Shown: positions 10,165-20,007, counted from the first letter of the stretch. The stretch is DNA of 64,000 bases from Paraescarpia echinospica (GCA_020002185.1 CM034534.1:68976946-69040945); one strand, 5' to 3'. The notes: a model not told the origin generated them from the sequence alone. Numbers and translations are program-made.

Positions 10165-11850
10165 TCAGTGGGGGACTCCTTGGTTATTCGACTTCATTTG
10201 TTTGATGAAGGCCCAAAACTCCTTGGTGGGTTGGGGTTTGTCTGGAGTTCCATCAGTGATTAAGTTGTCCACGTGAGCCCAGTACTGCTGTCTCATTTTG
10301 CCCTGGACTTGTCGCTTGATAATCCGGATTGCAGTGTACAGCTCTTCTCTGCCGGTCTTCTTCCACTTCTTATGGATTCTGTCCCTTCTGCGAATAAGTT
10401 TCTTCAGCTCGTGATTCACCCATGGGAGGTCCCGCTTCGGTCCTGTTGTTTTGTGAGGTATGTGCTGTTGTATCCGTTCGATTATGCCATCCTTCCATGT
10501 TGTCCAGATCTCTTCTACGTAGAAGACCTCTGAATATGCAGAGAGAATGGAAGCCGTAAGCTTAGTTGTAGCTGTCCTCATGCTGTCCCAGTCAGCTCGG
10601 TTGTAACAGGCAATACGCCGTTGTATTGGGCGAACTCTGATGGGGTTTAGCTGAAGTTCAGCATAGACAATATCATGGTCAGCTACACCGGGTAAGGTCT
10701 CCACCCTGGCTATCATGGTTGGGCAGTTTGTGCAGATAAGGTCCAAGGTGTTGCCCTCCCTCGTCGGCTTGTCGACAACCTGTTCCAGTCCTAGATCACG
10801 AATAGTATCCAAAAAGAGATAATGCAATTGAGGGTAAGGAGTCCCTTTCTTCAGGGTCATGTTTTCCCAGTCCCATCCAGGCAGGTTAAAGTCGCCTCCA
10901 AGGAGGATGATGGCATTTCTTGATTTACAGGCTTGCCTTGCAGACTGTGCGAAAGCCTGCAGGCTGACTTCATCTCCGACATGGGGCCTGTAGTATGCTC
11001 CTATCAGGAGACTCCTCTTCCCCTTGCTCTTTACTCTCACCCAGATGATCTCGCAGCTTGATCTGAAAAGGACAGGTTCTTCAGTACAGACGAGCTGGTT
11101 CGACACAGCAATGAGAACACCTCCTCCGTTCCTATTTCGGTCCTTCCTAAATACTGTGTACTCAGGGAGGCCAATTTCTGCGCTTGAGATTGTTGAGTCC
11201 ATCCAGGTTTCCGTTCCGATTATGATATCTGGTCTTGTACTCTGGACAAGAAAGCCGATTTCTGCTTTTTTTCCAATGGTTGATCTGAAATTAATGTTCA
11301 ATATCCTAAGTGGTCTGTTTACATTCTTGTCCTGCTTGCTGACGCGAGTCGGTGTAGAGGAGTGGAAGGGTGTGAATGTTCCGTCTGTACCTAATTCTGT
11401 AGTGGAAGTGGTGCTCTCTGGATGTTCATTAGATATCCCATGTAGGTCGAAAGCGACTGTGCTGTAATTTGTGCATCCACATACAGCACAGTACCAGCTA
11501 ACATCAGACTCGTTTACGCTGGCATAGGAGAGGGTCCCCACACTTTGGCATGAGGCGTGAAACCATTGGTTGCATGATTCGCAGACAATGCCACGGTCCT
11601 CCCAGGCAACAGTTCTATCGCATGTTCCACATGGGGCCAGGGAAGAGTTATTTTTACTGGAATGTTGGCTGGACATTGTCTCGGACTTTGTTGCTGACTG
11701 TGAAGTGTTTCTGGTACTTGAGACAATACTGGGGTTGTTGAGTATTGATGCTGCCAGCAGTATCAGGAGGGGGTAAACTAGTGTAAAAGCAGACGAAGCT
11801 GCTGTTGTCATAGAGGTCATGGGTTTAAACGTAGTAATACTAGCATGCAT
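10165..11850 (-). CDS. Retrotransposon ORF: PHD finger plus APE-type endonuclease (N-terminal part)
   Basis: The 561-codon frame begins with an ATG at 11850. Residues ~1-45 are a hydrophobic, Ser/Thr-rich leader. Residues ~72-125 form a PHD-type zinc finger (CGTCDRTV, CESCNQWFHASC, WYCAVCG). Residues ~180-400 are an exonuclease/endonuclease/phosphatase domain that nicks target DNA: LNINFRS, IIGTETWMD, GGVLIAV, LLGGDFNLPGW, DLICTN and VADHDIVYAEL. A C-terminal linker to the RT follows. The frame ends early at a run of C near 10172, where a one-base change moves the downstream RT into another frame. PHD fingers occur in some CR1-group elements. Confidence 0.85.
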   Translation of the reverse strand: MHASITTFKPMTSMTTAASSAFTLVYPLLILLAASILNNPSIVSSTRNTSQSATKSETMSSQHSSKNNSSLAPCGTCDRTVAWEDRGIVCESCNQWFHASCQSVGTLSYASVNESDVSWYCAVCGCTNYSTVAFDLHGISNEHPESTTSTTELGTDGTFTPFHSSTPTRVSKQDKNVNRPLRILNINFRSTIGKKAEIGFLVQSTRPDIIIGTETWMDSTISSAEIGLPEYTVFRKDRNRNGGGVLIAVSNQLVCTEEPVLFRSSCEIIWVRVKSKGKRSLLIGAYYRPHVGDEVSLQAFAQSARQACKSRNAIILLGGDFNLPGWDWENMTLKKGTPYPQLHYLFLDTIRDLGLEQVVDKPTREGNTLDLICTNCPTMIARVETLPGVADHDIVYAELQLNPIRVRPIQRRIACYNRADWDSMRTATTKLTASILSAYSEVFYVEEIWTTWKDGIIERIQQHIPHKTTGPKRDLPWVNHELKKLIRRRDRIHKKWKKTGREELYTAIRIIKRQVQGKMRQQYWAHVDNLITDGTPDKPQPTKEFWAFIKQMKSNNQGVPH

Positions 11851-12480
11851 AGAGATGTTTTACAATACCTTATAATGTAACCCTGTCATTTGCCACGTCA
11901 CAAATGGTAAGATATTTCTCCATATATATGTCCTGTTTGCACTCGAATTCAGGCGGCTGCCATCTTGCTTTGGGCAGCGGAACAAACTTAACTTTGATAA
12001 GCAATGATTGCCTAACTACCTCGTACCAGATAAAACTGTCACAGTAGCTGTTTACCGCGGGAATAAAAAAATCGATGTGAAGGGTTTGAAGGATGGTACT
12101 AATTAGCATTTGGTAGAAATCAACAATAAGTTCAGCTACGTTCACGGCAAATGAAAAAACACTACTTCCGGTTGCACATGCGCAGCTCCCCGATTCTTGC
12201 ACCTCGGTGGTCTAAGTAGTTTTGATCTTTACATTCGTCTGTCTAAGTGTTGTCACTCTCAAAGGGACACATAAAGTAAATAGGTGGTGCTTCTGGCTAG
12301 GTGAGTAGGTCAAACTATGACATGAATGATAGGTAAGACTATACAATTTATGCATAAGGAATTCAAGTCAATAGGTTCAGTATGATATGTATTCTATTTG
12401 AAGGCAGTTTCGGTGCACGCGATACTCTTGTCTAGTCCAGTACACTTGTCTAGTCCAGTACACTTGGTCAGTCCTACGCT

Positions 12481-12655
12481 AATGACGTCACTGAAGAAGA
12501 TTATTTATTGACGCGCAAGTTCAAAATGATGGCCAGTCGAATTACCACAAGTTGGACCAATTTACCGTGCGTATTTATTTAATGACGTCACTGATCGAGA
12601 TTATATACATACGCGCAATTTCAAAATGATGGCTAGGCGAATTACCACTTCTCCA
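12481..12655 (+). repeat. Two-copy repeat containing CRE-like palindromes
   Basis: Copies at about 12480-12550 and 12580-12650 share AATGACGTCACTGA, then GAGATTAT-like sequence, ACGCGCAA.TTCAAAATGATGGC and CGAATTACCAC. Each holds one TGACGTCA palindrome (CRE consensus). A short GTCTAGTCCAGTACACTTG duplication precedes them at ~12430-12465. Confidence 0.75.
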
Positions 12656-14055
12656 GGTCCACAAACACCATGTATAGACCCCTGAACTCCCTACGTTTCT
12701 CTTGGAGTATCCCGAGGCAGAACATCAGTTGCAATGTCGGCTTTCCCGGTTGGAATCCATACTGTCTTCCATTTATCTCCACCATTCCTCTCAACATTCT
12801 CTCTATCACCCTCTCCCAGAGCTTTAGAGTGTGGCTAAGAAGTTTGATCCCCGGAACTTGTTACAATTTAAAGGGTCTCCTTTCTGTTTGTAGATTGGTG
12901 CAATCACGCCTTTTCTCCATTCATCTGGGATATCATCTCTCAAGGCCTGATTTAGCACTTCTACCATCCATTTCTCTCCTTCTTGTCTGAGCGCCTTCAC
13001 TACCTCCATCGGTAGATTACCTGGTCCACACTCCTTGTTTTTCTTCGTCTTACCCATCTGTGTCCGCACCAATTCAAGTTTGATTTCTTCAATTGGGCCC
13101 TGTACTGCCTGGGTCCCTGCCGTTCCTTGACATTCATTCTCGACATTTCAGAGTTCATGGAAGTAGTTATTCCATCTCTCCCGTATCTCTTCGTCGTAGG
13201 TGAGTAGTGCCCCATCTTTGTCGTTGACAAAGGCTACCCTTCCTATGTCCGCTGATCTCCTCTTCCTGGTGTTTACCAGCCGGTATAGTTTTTGTTTTCC
13301 TTCTTTCCCCTCCAGTTCCTCGTACAACTGCCCGTACGCCTTATCCTTGACTACTGCAACTTCCCGCATGCTTTCTTTCTTTGCGTCCTTGTATCTCACC
13401 CGATCTTCTTCGTCTCTTGATGTCTGCCATTTCTTGTACCACTTCTCATCCCTAATCACGACTCCTTCTCAAGATACCTGCTGGTGTTGATTGTCCAAGC
13501 TCCGCTTTTGCAAGCTGCATTATCTTTGGATACACCTCTGTCCATGTTGTGGTCCTTTCTTCGATCTGCGAAGCAGCCAGCTGTTTCTTAACCTTGTAAA
13601 TGAATGGATCTCTTACATATTCCTCCTTCTATTTCCACCATCTTATTCTTTTGGTTCTTTTCCTTGGTGTCATCCTCCTTCTAGTTACTTCCATGTCCAT
13701 CACTAGTGTCCTGTGCTGCGTTGCTATAGATTCTCCGGGAATTACCTTGCAGTTTGTCACCCCTCTCATGTTGTCTTTCCTTTCAAAGATATAGTCAATC
13801 ACTCTTTAGGTTCCTCCTCTGCTGTATGTCAGCAAGTGCTCTCTCCTCTTTTGGAAGAAGGTATTTGCTATGGCCATGTCAAACGTCTCTGCCAGATGCA
13901 ATACTCTCTCTCTCCCTCCTCATTTCTATCTCCCACAGAGAATCCTCCATGCCATCTTCCTAACCCCATCCTATCTTCTCCAATATGGCCGTTTAGGTCT
14001 CCTGCTAGGACCAGGCCCTCCCTAGTTGGACTCTGCATGACATTTTTGTGACAGA
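12651..14055 (-). pseudogene. RTE-like non-LTR element fragment (EN end to RT start)
   Basis: Minus-strand frames show the C-terminal part of an endonuclease (TYSRGG..RVIDYIFERKDN, IATQHRTLVMDME) at ~14050-13650. A connecting region follows (13459-13148, WYKKWQTSRDEEDRVRYKDAK). The start of the RT is at 13072-12651 (ECGPGNLPMEVVKAL, IPDEWRKGVIAPIYKQKGDP, then EFRGLYMVFVDLE). It stops inside the RT at the boundary with the CRE-like repeat, so the RT catalytic half is gone. Several frameshifts and stops are present. The WRKGVIxPIYKxKGDPxxCxxxRG block is typical of RTE-like and related elements. Confidence 0.75.
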
Positions 14056-14545
14056 GATTTTTTCAGTCGGATGCCCTTCCTGACGCCAACCCACTTCCTT
14101 TTTCCAGGCTTGGGACCGGCAGTTGGATGTGCTGGCTTGCACACACCCCAGGTTGAGGTTCTATACTTGCGAACTAGATTACCATAATGACTGTCTATTC
14201 GGACATTTAAATATAATTAAAATTGTCAGCTGTCCGAAAACTAATAATTCACAGAAACGCTGTCCAAATATTTATGAACACGATCGATTCCTGAGATGTC
14301 TCATTTAATTAACCAGCTACTTACAGAGCTCTATAACGTGTTTGGTGAGAAGTAATACTTTATAAAACATTACACGTAATTGATGTCCAATTGGTGTTCA
14401 ATTACGTACCACAAAAATGAGCTGTTCAGAAACGTAGAGTACACAAATATAATTAATTCTGTAGATTGTTTAGGGTGTTTCCAAAAACATATAGTTTCTG
14501 AATAGATACAATCATTATGGTAATACAATGTACATTGTTGTTGTT
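14056..14545. other. Non-coding; start resembles a dispersed repeat
   Basis: 14063-14170 (TCGGATGCCCTTCCTGACGC, then GGGACCGGCAGT) resembles a repeat tail widespread in animal genomes, but I cannot assign it. The rest is AT-rich with no gene. Confidence 0.3.
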
Positions 14546-14571
14546 ATGAGTTAGATGTTCATCTTACCATG

Positions 14572-14603
14572 GTGTGTGGATGTGTGAGTGAGTGAGTGAG
14601 TGA

Positions 14604-14646
<43 letters not shown>

Positions 14647-14664
14647 AGTGTGTGTGTGTGTGTG

Positions 14665-14723
<59 letters not shown>

Positions 14724-14766
14724 GTTTGTGCGTGTGAGTGTGTGTGTCTGTGTCTGTGTGTGTGTT
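14572..14766 (+). repeat. (TG)n microsatellite
   Basis: About 195 bp of GTGTGT with scattered GAGTGA interruptions, preceded by GTGAGTGAGTGAG. Reading frames through it (VCVCVC, THTHTH) are artefacts. Confidence 0.98.
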
Positions 14767-14949
14767 CGATTTGTGAGTCACACCTGCTCTTCACATTCAC
14801 AAGACTGTTGAAAACACTTTACCTCAGCAACGAGGAAGCACCGAACTTAGCAGAAAAGTCATTTATTAGCGGCAACGACAGGTAACTAGTTGCTTTTTTA
14901 CCAGGCAAACCTGCTTGACTCGTCAATGTTAGAACATTACCCAGACTCA

Positions 14950-16711
14950 ATGAATCATGCCATGCCAAGATTATCCGTAGTCGTCGTCGCTGCTGTTGCT
15001 GTTACGTTCATGTTAGTCGCAGATGCAAAAAGGGGAAAACACTGTTAGCTCCAACATCACACTGGTTGACAATGGATACGAGGGCATACTGATCGCCATT
15101 GGAGAGGCCGTGCATGTAGTAAACAAGAAAGCTACTTTGAATATATTGAAGGTAACACAACTCTCAACATACAAGGCGTTTCAATATGGGTTTAGTTGTA
15201 CAAACCCTTCACTATTCTTAATCAAAATTTCTCAAACAAAAGGGTCAACGTATATATAATAGTGTGTTTGCATTATTTTGTTACGTATTTGCCTACACCG
15301 AATAACTGTACTCAGTGTAGTGGAATGTACGAACTTAACATACTTCCCTTATGTCAACAAGTTGACTATCGACGATAACATACGCACACTAAAGAGAAAT
15401 ATAGTTTTGGTTGTATAAGAACATACCATAAAATGTAACAATAAAACGACCCAACCACCTGTGCTAACTAAAGGAAATAACTATATGTAGTAATATAAAA
15501 TAACAGGCTAGGGTAAATAATCACTAAAAAAATAATATTTGCACTTTGGTTAACACAAAACCATCGTCATCGGTTTTGGTCGTTAGAATGGGTGACTTAC
15601 AAATGTGTCAATAAGTTTATGGTGTTGTGCACAAACACGTGACCACTTCGAAATTTATGTGACGCAATAAGAGCAACTCATCTTGTCGTATAGGGTATCG
15701 ATGTTAAAATATTGTATTCCACAAACGTGATGAATGTGTTATTTTTCAGATGTTTTTTAACTCTGCTTCGCAGAGTTTGTACAAAGCAACAAACAGACGT
15801 ATTTAGTTATGCAATACCACCGTTCTGTTGCCGAAGGTAGGTCATCATGGTTACTATGATTGTAGCGATTCATCGTTGTATTGCAATACTTCACTCATCA
15901 TACGACACGCGATACAATATTCAATAAACTATTATACATACGATATACATTCTGTAAAGTGTTTACAAGTTGATCACTGTTAAAATTGACAAACGCACGA
16001 GGGATATGTAAGGCGATCGATTATTAATTAATGTTTCTGATTCAACGACTCAAAGAAATATATATCAAAGGTTTTATCAGATTTTAATGATTACAAATAT
16101 CGTGTATTAAAAAACATAACACAGCCCTGTGTAATGTGTTGCACACAAACTGATTCTCAAATCTGCACATGTCATTGTTTACATATACCTTGTTCAAAAA
16201 GCGGCGTAACTTACACAAGAGTCCATGCCTTATACACGTTGCGGCTCATAGACCAATTGTCATTGTTGGTGTTATTGTCAACGTTTCAGAATGTGCACTT
16301 TGAAATAAACATTTAAAGATAATCATTGACCAAAAATTGGAGTTATTTGAATAGCAGTGAAGAGAAAGTCAGAGCCAATCAACAATTCGTTCGCGCACCA
16401 TTGTAATGTTGTTCAAAATGTAGAAGTGCAATATTGCTGTATATCGGCATGGACGCCACGTGCACAGCGTATATGCAAAAAAAAAAATATCCGTTGTTTT
16501 CGCTAGAGCTGGAAGGAAAACAACAACAAGTACGAAGCAGCGGCAACGGAGACATTCGCCAAGGCAAATGTGGTCATCGACGGCCCTGGAATGGACACAC
16601 CGACCACGTGGACGTATGGAGACTGCGGCGAAACGGGGGAGTTCATCCAGATCCTCACAGGATACATCACGGCTGGCCTCAAAACGATTGTACGCAACTT
16701 AGGTTTCCCAG
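14950..16711 (+). pseudogene. CLCA-like (calcium-activated chloride channel regulator) 5' exons, frames disturbed
   Basis: Exon 1 (~14950-15151) begins ATG..MPRLSVVVVAAVAVTFMLV, a good signal peptide. After a one-base frame change in a run of A/G at 15023-15040 it continues SNITLVDNGYEGILIAIGEAV and ends AAG|GTAACA. A second exon (~16440-16711) contains DATCTAYMQ and an 11-A run, then SWKENNNKYEAAATETFAKAN, VVIDGP and CGETGEFIQI, and ends CCCAG|GTAGGC. LVDNGYE..IAI and SWK..Y..A..ETF.KA..V..P...CGE.GE are hallmarks of the N-CLCA metalloprotease-like domain of secreted/membrane CLCA proteins. Downstream exons are not seen; the RTE/Polinton complex lies just 3'. The frame changes sit in homopolymers, so either a pseudogene or assembly errors are possible. 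Confidence 0.55.
15163..16435. other. AT-rich, probably CLCA-like intron
   Basis: No supported reading frame. It lies between the two CLCA-like exons and is best read as intron. Confidence 0.45.
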
Positions 16712-16786
16712 GTAGGCTCTTCCTTGACTTCGTAGATTGTCTTGCAGTGATTGTTTACATGCTATAATACTATAAATAGTTTTAGT

Positions 16787-16985
16787 AGAGCGCAGTGGTG
16801 CAATGGATAGAGCTTCGGACTTTCGACCGAGAGACCATGTGTACGAATCCTGTGGTGCGGTGTCGAACCTTGGGCAAGTTCGTTGACTCTACGTTACTCC
16901 AGTTCACTCAGCAGTATGAATGAGTACGTGGCTATAGACAGTGGTGGATAGTTGTGTAGGAATTGTTTTTCCTTTTTTAATACAA
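16787..16985 (+). repeat. tRNA-derived SINE
   Basis: Contains an RNA polymerase III A box (TGGTGCAATGG, 16796-16806) and a degenerate B box (GTACGAATCC, 16841-16850) about 35 bp apart. After these come CTTGGGCAAG and a segment resembling the central domain of animal SINEs (CTCAGCAGTATGAATGAGTA). The tRNA-like head plus core organisation supports a SINE; the family is not identified. Confidence 0.7.
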
Positions 16986-17055
16986 TTTAATTAACACAAT
17001 TACTGAATACTATTTTACAATAAAACAAAACTAGTATAGTCAAAGCCTGTTCCAA

Positions 17056-17755
17056 ACCAGGTCGAAAAGAGGAGGGTTGGGCGTAGGGCCAGTAACCCTA
17101 CCCAGTAAAAACAAACCCTACTACAGAAACGACGAGAAGAAGCTATTCTGGTACACTCACAAGATGAAGAAGAGAAGGTACATCCATAAATGTGGATGCA
17201 TCTGCATCTACAGATGTATCTACACCTACATAAGTATCTATGACAGGGTTGAGTGGAAGCCGTGAGGAAGCTCGAGCCCGATGAGCCATATCTTTAACGT
17301 CAAAACTAACACCAGAGTAGGCACATGGAACGTTCGAACGCTCTTTCAGAGCGGGCGGATGGAGCAAGTGCTGAAGGAAATGAAGGCTTACCATCTATAT
17401 ATTCTAGGCGTAAACGAGATGAGATGGACAGGACATGGACGCTTCAACAGCGGATTTAAAATTGTTCTCTACTCCACATCCATGGAGTTGGCATCATCCA
17501 GAATAAGGATTCTATGCAAGCACTGATAGGATGGAAGCCAGTTAGTGAACGCATCATCACAGCGAGGTTCAACACCAGACATGTCAAAGTCACCGTACAG
17601 CAAGTATATACCCCAAACGAAGTCGCCACAGACGAGGAAAAGGACACCTTTTACGACCAACTCCAGAACGTGCTTGACGAGATACCAAGCTTTGACATAA
17701 AAGTGGTGGCAGGAGACTTTAACGCGAAGCTGGATGGAGACAGGAGATACAGGTA
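17056..17755 (+). mobile_element. RTE-like non-LTR retrotransposon, 5' part (interrupted)
   Basis: Begins with a GAGGAGGGTTGGGCGTAGG leader. The endonuclease then follows: TRVGTWNVRTLFQSGRMEQV (~17310), LGVNEMRWTGHGRF, a frameshift near 17490, then ERIITARFNTRHVKVTVQQV and VVAGDFNAKLDGDRRYR. TWNVRTL...E.RW.G.G and GDFNAK are the APE-type endonuclease motifs of RTE-like/CFDP2-related elements. The frame runs straight into the Polinton at 17756 and resumes at 34433. The left and right parts together make one element of ~3.3 kb. Confidence 0.85.
17750..17755 (+). repeat. 6-bp target-site duplication, left
   Basis: CAGGTA directly before the left terminal repeat; identical to 34427-34432. Six bp is the usual Polinton duplication length. 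Confidence 0.95.
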
Positions 17756-18024
17756 AGTAGTGATGCAGTCGGCCCCAACACCGGTCATGACCCCAGATCA
17801 AAGGCTTTTGCGTTTTTTATAAGTAGAATTCCTACGTTTTTTAGCAGTAATGTTTTAGTAAACGTCAAAGTGATTGATGGGTTTCCTTAGAAAGAGGGTG
17901 TCGCCCTCTAGTGACTAATAAGGTACTAAATAGGTAAATAAATAGGGTAAATAATTAATTAAGTACTAATTAGTAACAAATGAGAAGTGCATTCACTAGA
18001 GGGTAGCACTAGCAATAACTAAAA
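17756..18024 (+). repeat. Polinton left terminal inverted repeat
   Basis: About 269 bp, matching the reverse complement of 34107-34426. The outer ~160 bp differ at only about six positions. The inner part is less similar, and the right copy has an extra ~55 bp. The repeat fades after AGCAATAACTAAAA. It contains CTAGTGACT (17908). Confidence 0.95.
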
Positions 18025-18142
18025 GGTTATGTAATGGTTATGCGGTGGTGTGGAGTCACGTGCGCTTCGAATTATATAATGATGTGCTGACATCTAGTGA
18101 CTGAAAAAGAAAGCATGTCCCCCTAGTGACTGAAAAACGTCG
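18025..18142 (+). promoter_or_regulatory. Subterminal region with repeated CTAGTGACTGAAAAA
   Basis: CTAGTGACTGAAAAA occurs at 18094 and 18123, and the CTAGTGACT core also sits in the terminal repeat (17908) and inverted on the right (34212-34220). It lies directly upstream of the ATPase start. It may bind the integrase or act as promoter; this is inference. Confidence 0.4.
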
Positions 18143-18819
18143 ATGGTGGTGCATATAGGCGATCGTAACGTTGTCGGCGCACCAGTTGTCGCTATGGACG
18201 GAAAGTGGAAGCACCCTTTTACGTGTATAGTGTCCGGCCCTACGGGGTGCGGGAAGACTACTTTCGTTGTACGCCTGTTAAAGTTTGCTTCGTGTATGAT
18301 TTCGCCGCCACCGGAGAAAATTATGTGGTGTTACGGCCAGTGGCAGACCGCTTACGACTCTATGGCCGGCGTAGAATTTGTAGACGGTTTGCCGGATCCG
18401 TCGCTTCTGGACACCAAAACGAGGACGCTTCTAGTGCTCGATGACCTTATGTCGGAGACCAATAGTAGCGTCACGACTTTGTTTACTAAAAAAAGTCACC
18501 ACTGCAACGCGTCCGTCGTACAGCTTTTGCAGAATCTCTTTCCGAAAGGCAAAGAAAATCGCACAATCAGCTTAAACGCACAGAATATATGGTCCTCTTC
18601 AAGAGTCCCCGGGACGCTGGACAAGTAGGTCACCTGGCGAAACAAATGTACCCGGGTAGTATCAACCACATGGTGGAGGCGTACAAAGATGCCACGTCGG
18701 CCGCCTACGGTTACCTCCTGGTGGATCTGAAACAGGAAACGCCGGAAACCATGCGCCTGCGTACGGAAATTTTCCCCGACGACCCCATTCAGTACGTCTA
18801 TGTGCCGACGAGACTATAA
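18143..18819 (+). pseudogene. Polinton packaging ATPase (FtsK/HerA type), one frameshift
   Basis: Genome-packaging ATPase of the FtsK-HerA superfamily, which pumps DNA into the capsid of Polinton/adintovirus-like elements. It starts at ATG 18143. Walker A is GPTGCGKTT (residues ~31-39) and Walker B is LLVLDDLM (~residue 95). The frame breaks near 18585-18590: the first frame ends at 18628, while the -1 (+2) frame from 18589 carries the conserved C-terminus (VLFKSPRDAGQ, AKQMYPGS, YGYLLVDL) to a stop at 18819. No slippery heptamer is seen at the break, so I read it as a small indel. Total length of ~225 codons fits the family. Confidence 0.9.
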
Positions 18820-18820
18820 A
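18815..18820 (+). promoter_or_regulatory. TATA box overlapping the ATPase stop
   Basis: TATAAA followed by AAAAGC overlaps the ATPase stop codon and lies 39 bp before the next start codon (18859). It is a likely promoter for the next gene(s). Confidence 0.5.
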
Positions 18821-18858
18821 AAAAGCGGGGCGCGCCGCGGCCGCGGTCATTCGACAGG

Positions 18859-19203
18859 ATGACAGATCGCGTGAAGAGGCACATCCTTGCCCTGCAGCTG
18901 TTGCGTCGCTACCAGGGGAATACTAATCTGAGAAAGGCGGTAATCACCCACGCGGACGCCGACCTCATCTGCAGTCTGGCCGACTGCGCGTATAACATTC
19001 TGCGAGGGAACGTGAAATTGACGCCTAACAACCGAAAAGTGCTGATAAAGTACAGGAACAATTTGTGCAAGTTAGCGTCGAAAAAAGTACCCATCAAACG
19101 GAAGAGGGCCGTCCTGCAGACGGGTTCGGGCGCGTTTCTGACGGCACTGCTGGCGCCGTTGGCCAGCACCTTTCTGCCCCTCCTCAGGCAGGCTATCGGT
19201 TGA
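18859..19203 (+). CDS. Small basic conserved Polinton protein
   Basis: 114 codons, intact. The N-terminal ~95 residues are basic and helical (KRHILALQLLRRYQG, ADADLICSLADCAYNIL, LIKYRNNLCKLASKK). A Gly-containing hydrophobic C-terminus follows (FLTALLAPLASTFLPLL). Similar small proteins occupy this place in other Polintons/adintoviruses. The function is unknown; a nucleic-acid-binding or membrane-active virion component is a guess. Its stop (TGA 19201-19203) overlaps the start of the next gene (TGATG), suggesting coupled expression. Confidence 0.75.
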   Translation: MTDRVKRHILALQLLRRYQGNTNLRKAVITHADADLICSLADCAYNILRGNVKLTPNNRKVLIKYRNNLCKLASKKVPIKRKRAVLQTGSGAFLTALLAPLASTFLPLLRQAIG

Positions 19204-19871
19204 TGCAGCACGCGAAGAAGATGGCGCTGGTAGACCCCCGGTTGGTGGAGCGTCTACTTCCGTTACTATCGCAACCGACCACGACCACGTCGCGTGTGAT
19301 GAGTAGCCTGGACAGCGATATGAAAGCCGTTCTCGAGCGTGCAGATTTATCCGAAGGCGAAAAGGTGGCGGCGTACAATCAACTGCTGAGTCGTTACAAC
19401 GCCATGGAGGCGTCTCGCGCGCAGCAGCCGATGCGCGTGTCCGTAGTGAAGAACGAGTCGTCGTCGTCCGATCAGCCGCCGCCGCCGCCGCCTACGTCCG
19501 ACCAATTACCGGGGGAGATGGAGAGCGAGGTCGTGAAGAGCGTACCGAAAGTGCTGAAAGAAAAGGCCCGCCTCCTGTTGACGCGACTCAAAGCCGACCC
19601 GCTGATTCGCTGGAACGATCGAGCGGAGCTCGTGTACGACGGTACGCCTATCGCCGGAAGCAATATGGTAGATCTCGTGAACGATCTCATGCGAACGAGG
19701 AAGAGGTCCCCCGCGCCGGTTGGCTGGGAAGTGTTCAGCGATCATATAAGGCGGCTGAACGTTCCTATGGAGTTCGTCGGCAAACCCCAGCGTCGGGCGT
19801 ATATACAGCGCGCGCAGAAGCGAAAGGTGCGCACTCGGTCCGTCGAGCGTATGCCGTGGTCCAGCTTTTAG
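19203..19871 (+). CDS. Conserved Polinton protein of unknown function (~223 codons)
   Basis: I place the start at the ATG at 19203, overlapping the previous stop, although the frame is open upstream to 19065. The N-terminal half contains MALVDPRLVERL, then MSSLDSDMKAVLERADLS and EKVAAYNQLLSRY (helical). A Ser/Pro-rich linker with six prolines follows. The C-terminal domain reads DPLIRWNDRAELVYDGTPI, then SNMVDLVNDLM and GWEVFSDHIRRLNVP. The WNDR.ELVY.G.PI.GSN..DLVND pattern recurs in Polinton/adintovirus-type elements. Its role is not established. Intact here. Confidence 0.75.
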   Translation: MQHAKKMALVDPRLVERLLPLLSQPTTTTSRVMSSLDSDMKAVLERADLSEGEKVAAYNQLLSRYNAMEASRAQQPMRVSVVKNESSSSDQPPPPPPTSDQLPGEMESEVVKSVPKVLKEKARLLLTRLKADPLIRWNDRAELVYDGTPIAGSNMVDLVNDLMRTRKRSPAPVGWEVFSDHIRRLNVPMEFVGKPQRRAYIQRAQKRKVRTRSVERMPWSSF

Positions 19872-19885
19872 CGCCCCCGTAGAGG

Positions 19886-19981
19886 ATGCCCCCCGCCCGA
19901 AGATCAGTACTCGTCGTCGTCGTAGCCGTCGTAATTGCGGCGGTCATCGTCGCCGCCCTCTTGTTCGCCGTATCGTCGTAG
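19886..19981 (+). CDS. 31-codon predicted single-pass membrane peptide
   Basis: A short frame in the gap between the conserved protein and the integrase, starting at ATG 19886. It encodes a basic N-terminus (PPARRS) followed by a ~22-residue Val/Ala/Ile/Leu helix with no charge, then stops at TAG 19979. Small membrane-active peptides are reported in adintovirus-like elements, so a viroporin- or lysis-like role is possible. The valines come largely from a GTCGTC-rich stretch, so chance is a real alternative. Confidence 0.35.
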   Translation: MPPARRSVLVVVVAVVIAAVIVAALLFAVSS

Positions 19982-20007
19982 TCGTCGTCGTCGGCGCCGC
20001 ACGATCC

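Larger units (their letters stand above)
8154..12191 (-). mobile_element. Complete non-LTR retrotransposon (CR1/jockey-group), ~4.04 kb, with target duplication
   Basis: A minus-strand element flanked by GATTCTT at 8147-8153 and 12192-12198. The flanks join into the 28-bp minisatellite, since GATTCTTGGAGCTCACTGG occurs in an array unit and GATTCTTGCACCTCGGTGG at the right flank. The 3' end (left, ~8154) is a short GAAGAAG tail. The 5' end (right) carries CTGCGCATGTGCA and ACCGGAAGT, which resemble NRF-1 and ETS sites of an internal promoter. One long EN-RT polyprotein is encoded, now in several frames. 8154-8517 is the 3' untranslated region and 11851-12191 the 5' untranslated region. Confidence 0.85.

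Noticed and set aside
14551..14885. His/Thr- and Cys/Val-repeat frames
   Set aside because: (TG)n microsatellite.
18585..18630. Programmed frameshift in the Polinton ATPase
   Set aside because: The frames differ by -1, but no X XXY YYZ heptamer is seen at the junction and other genes in the element carry ordinary lesions.
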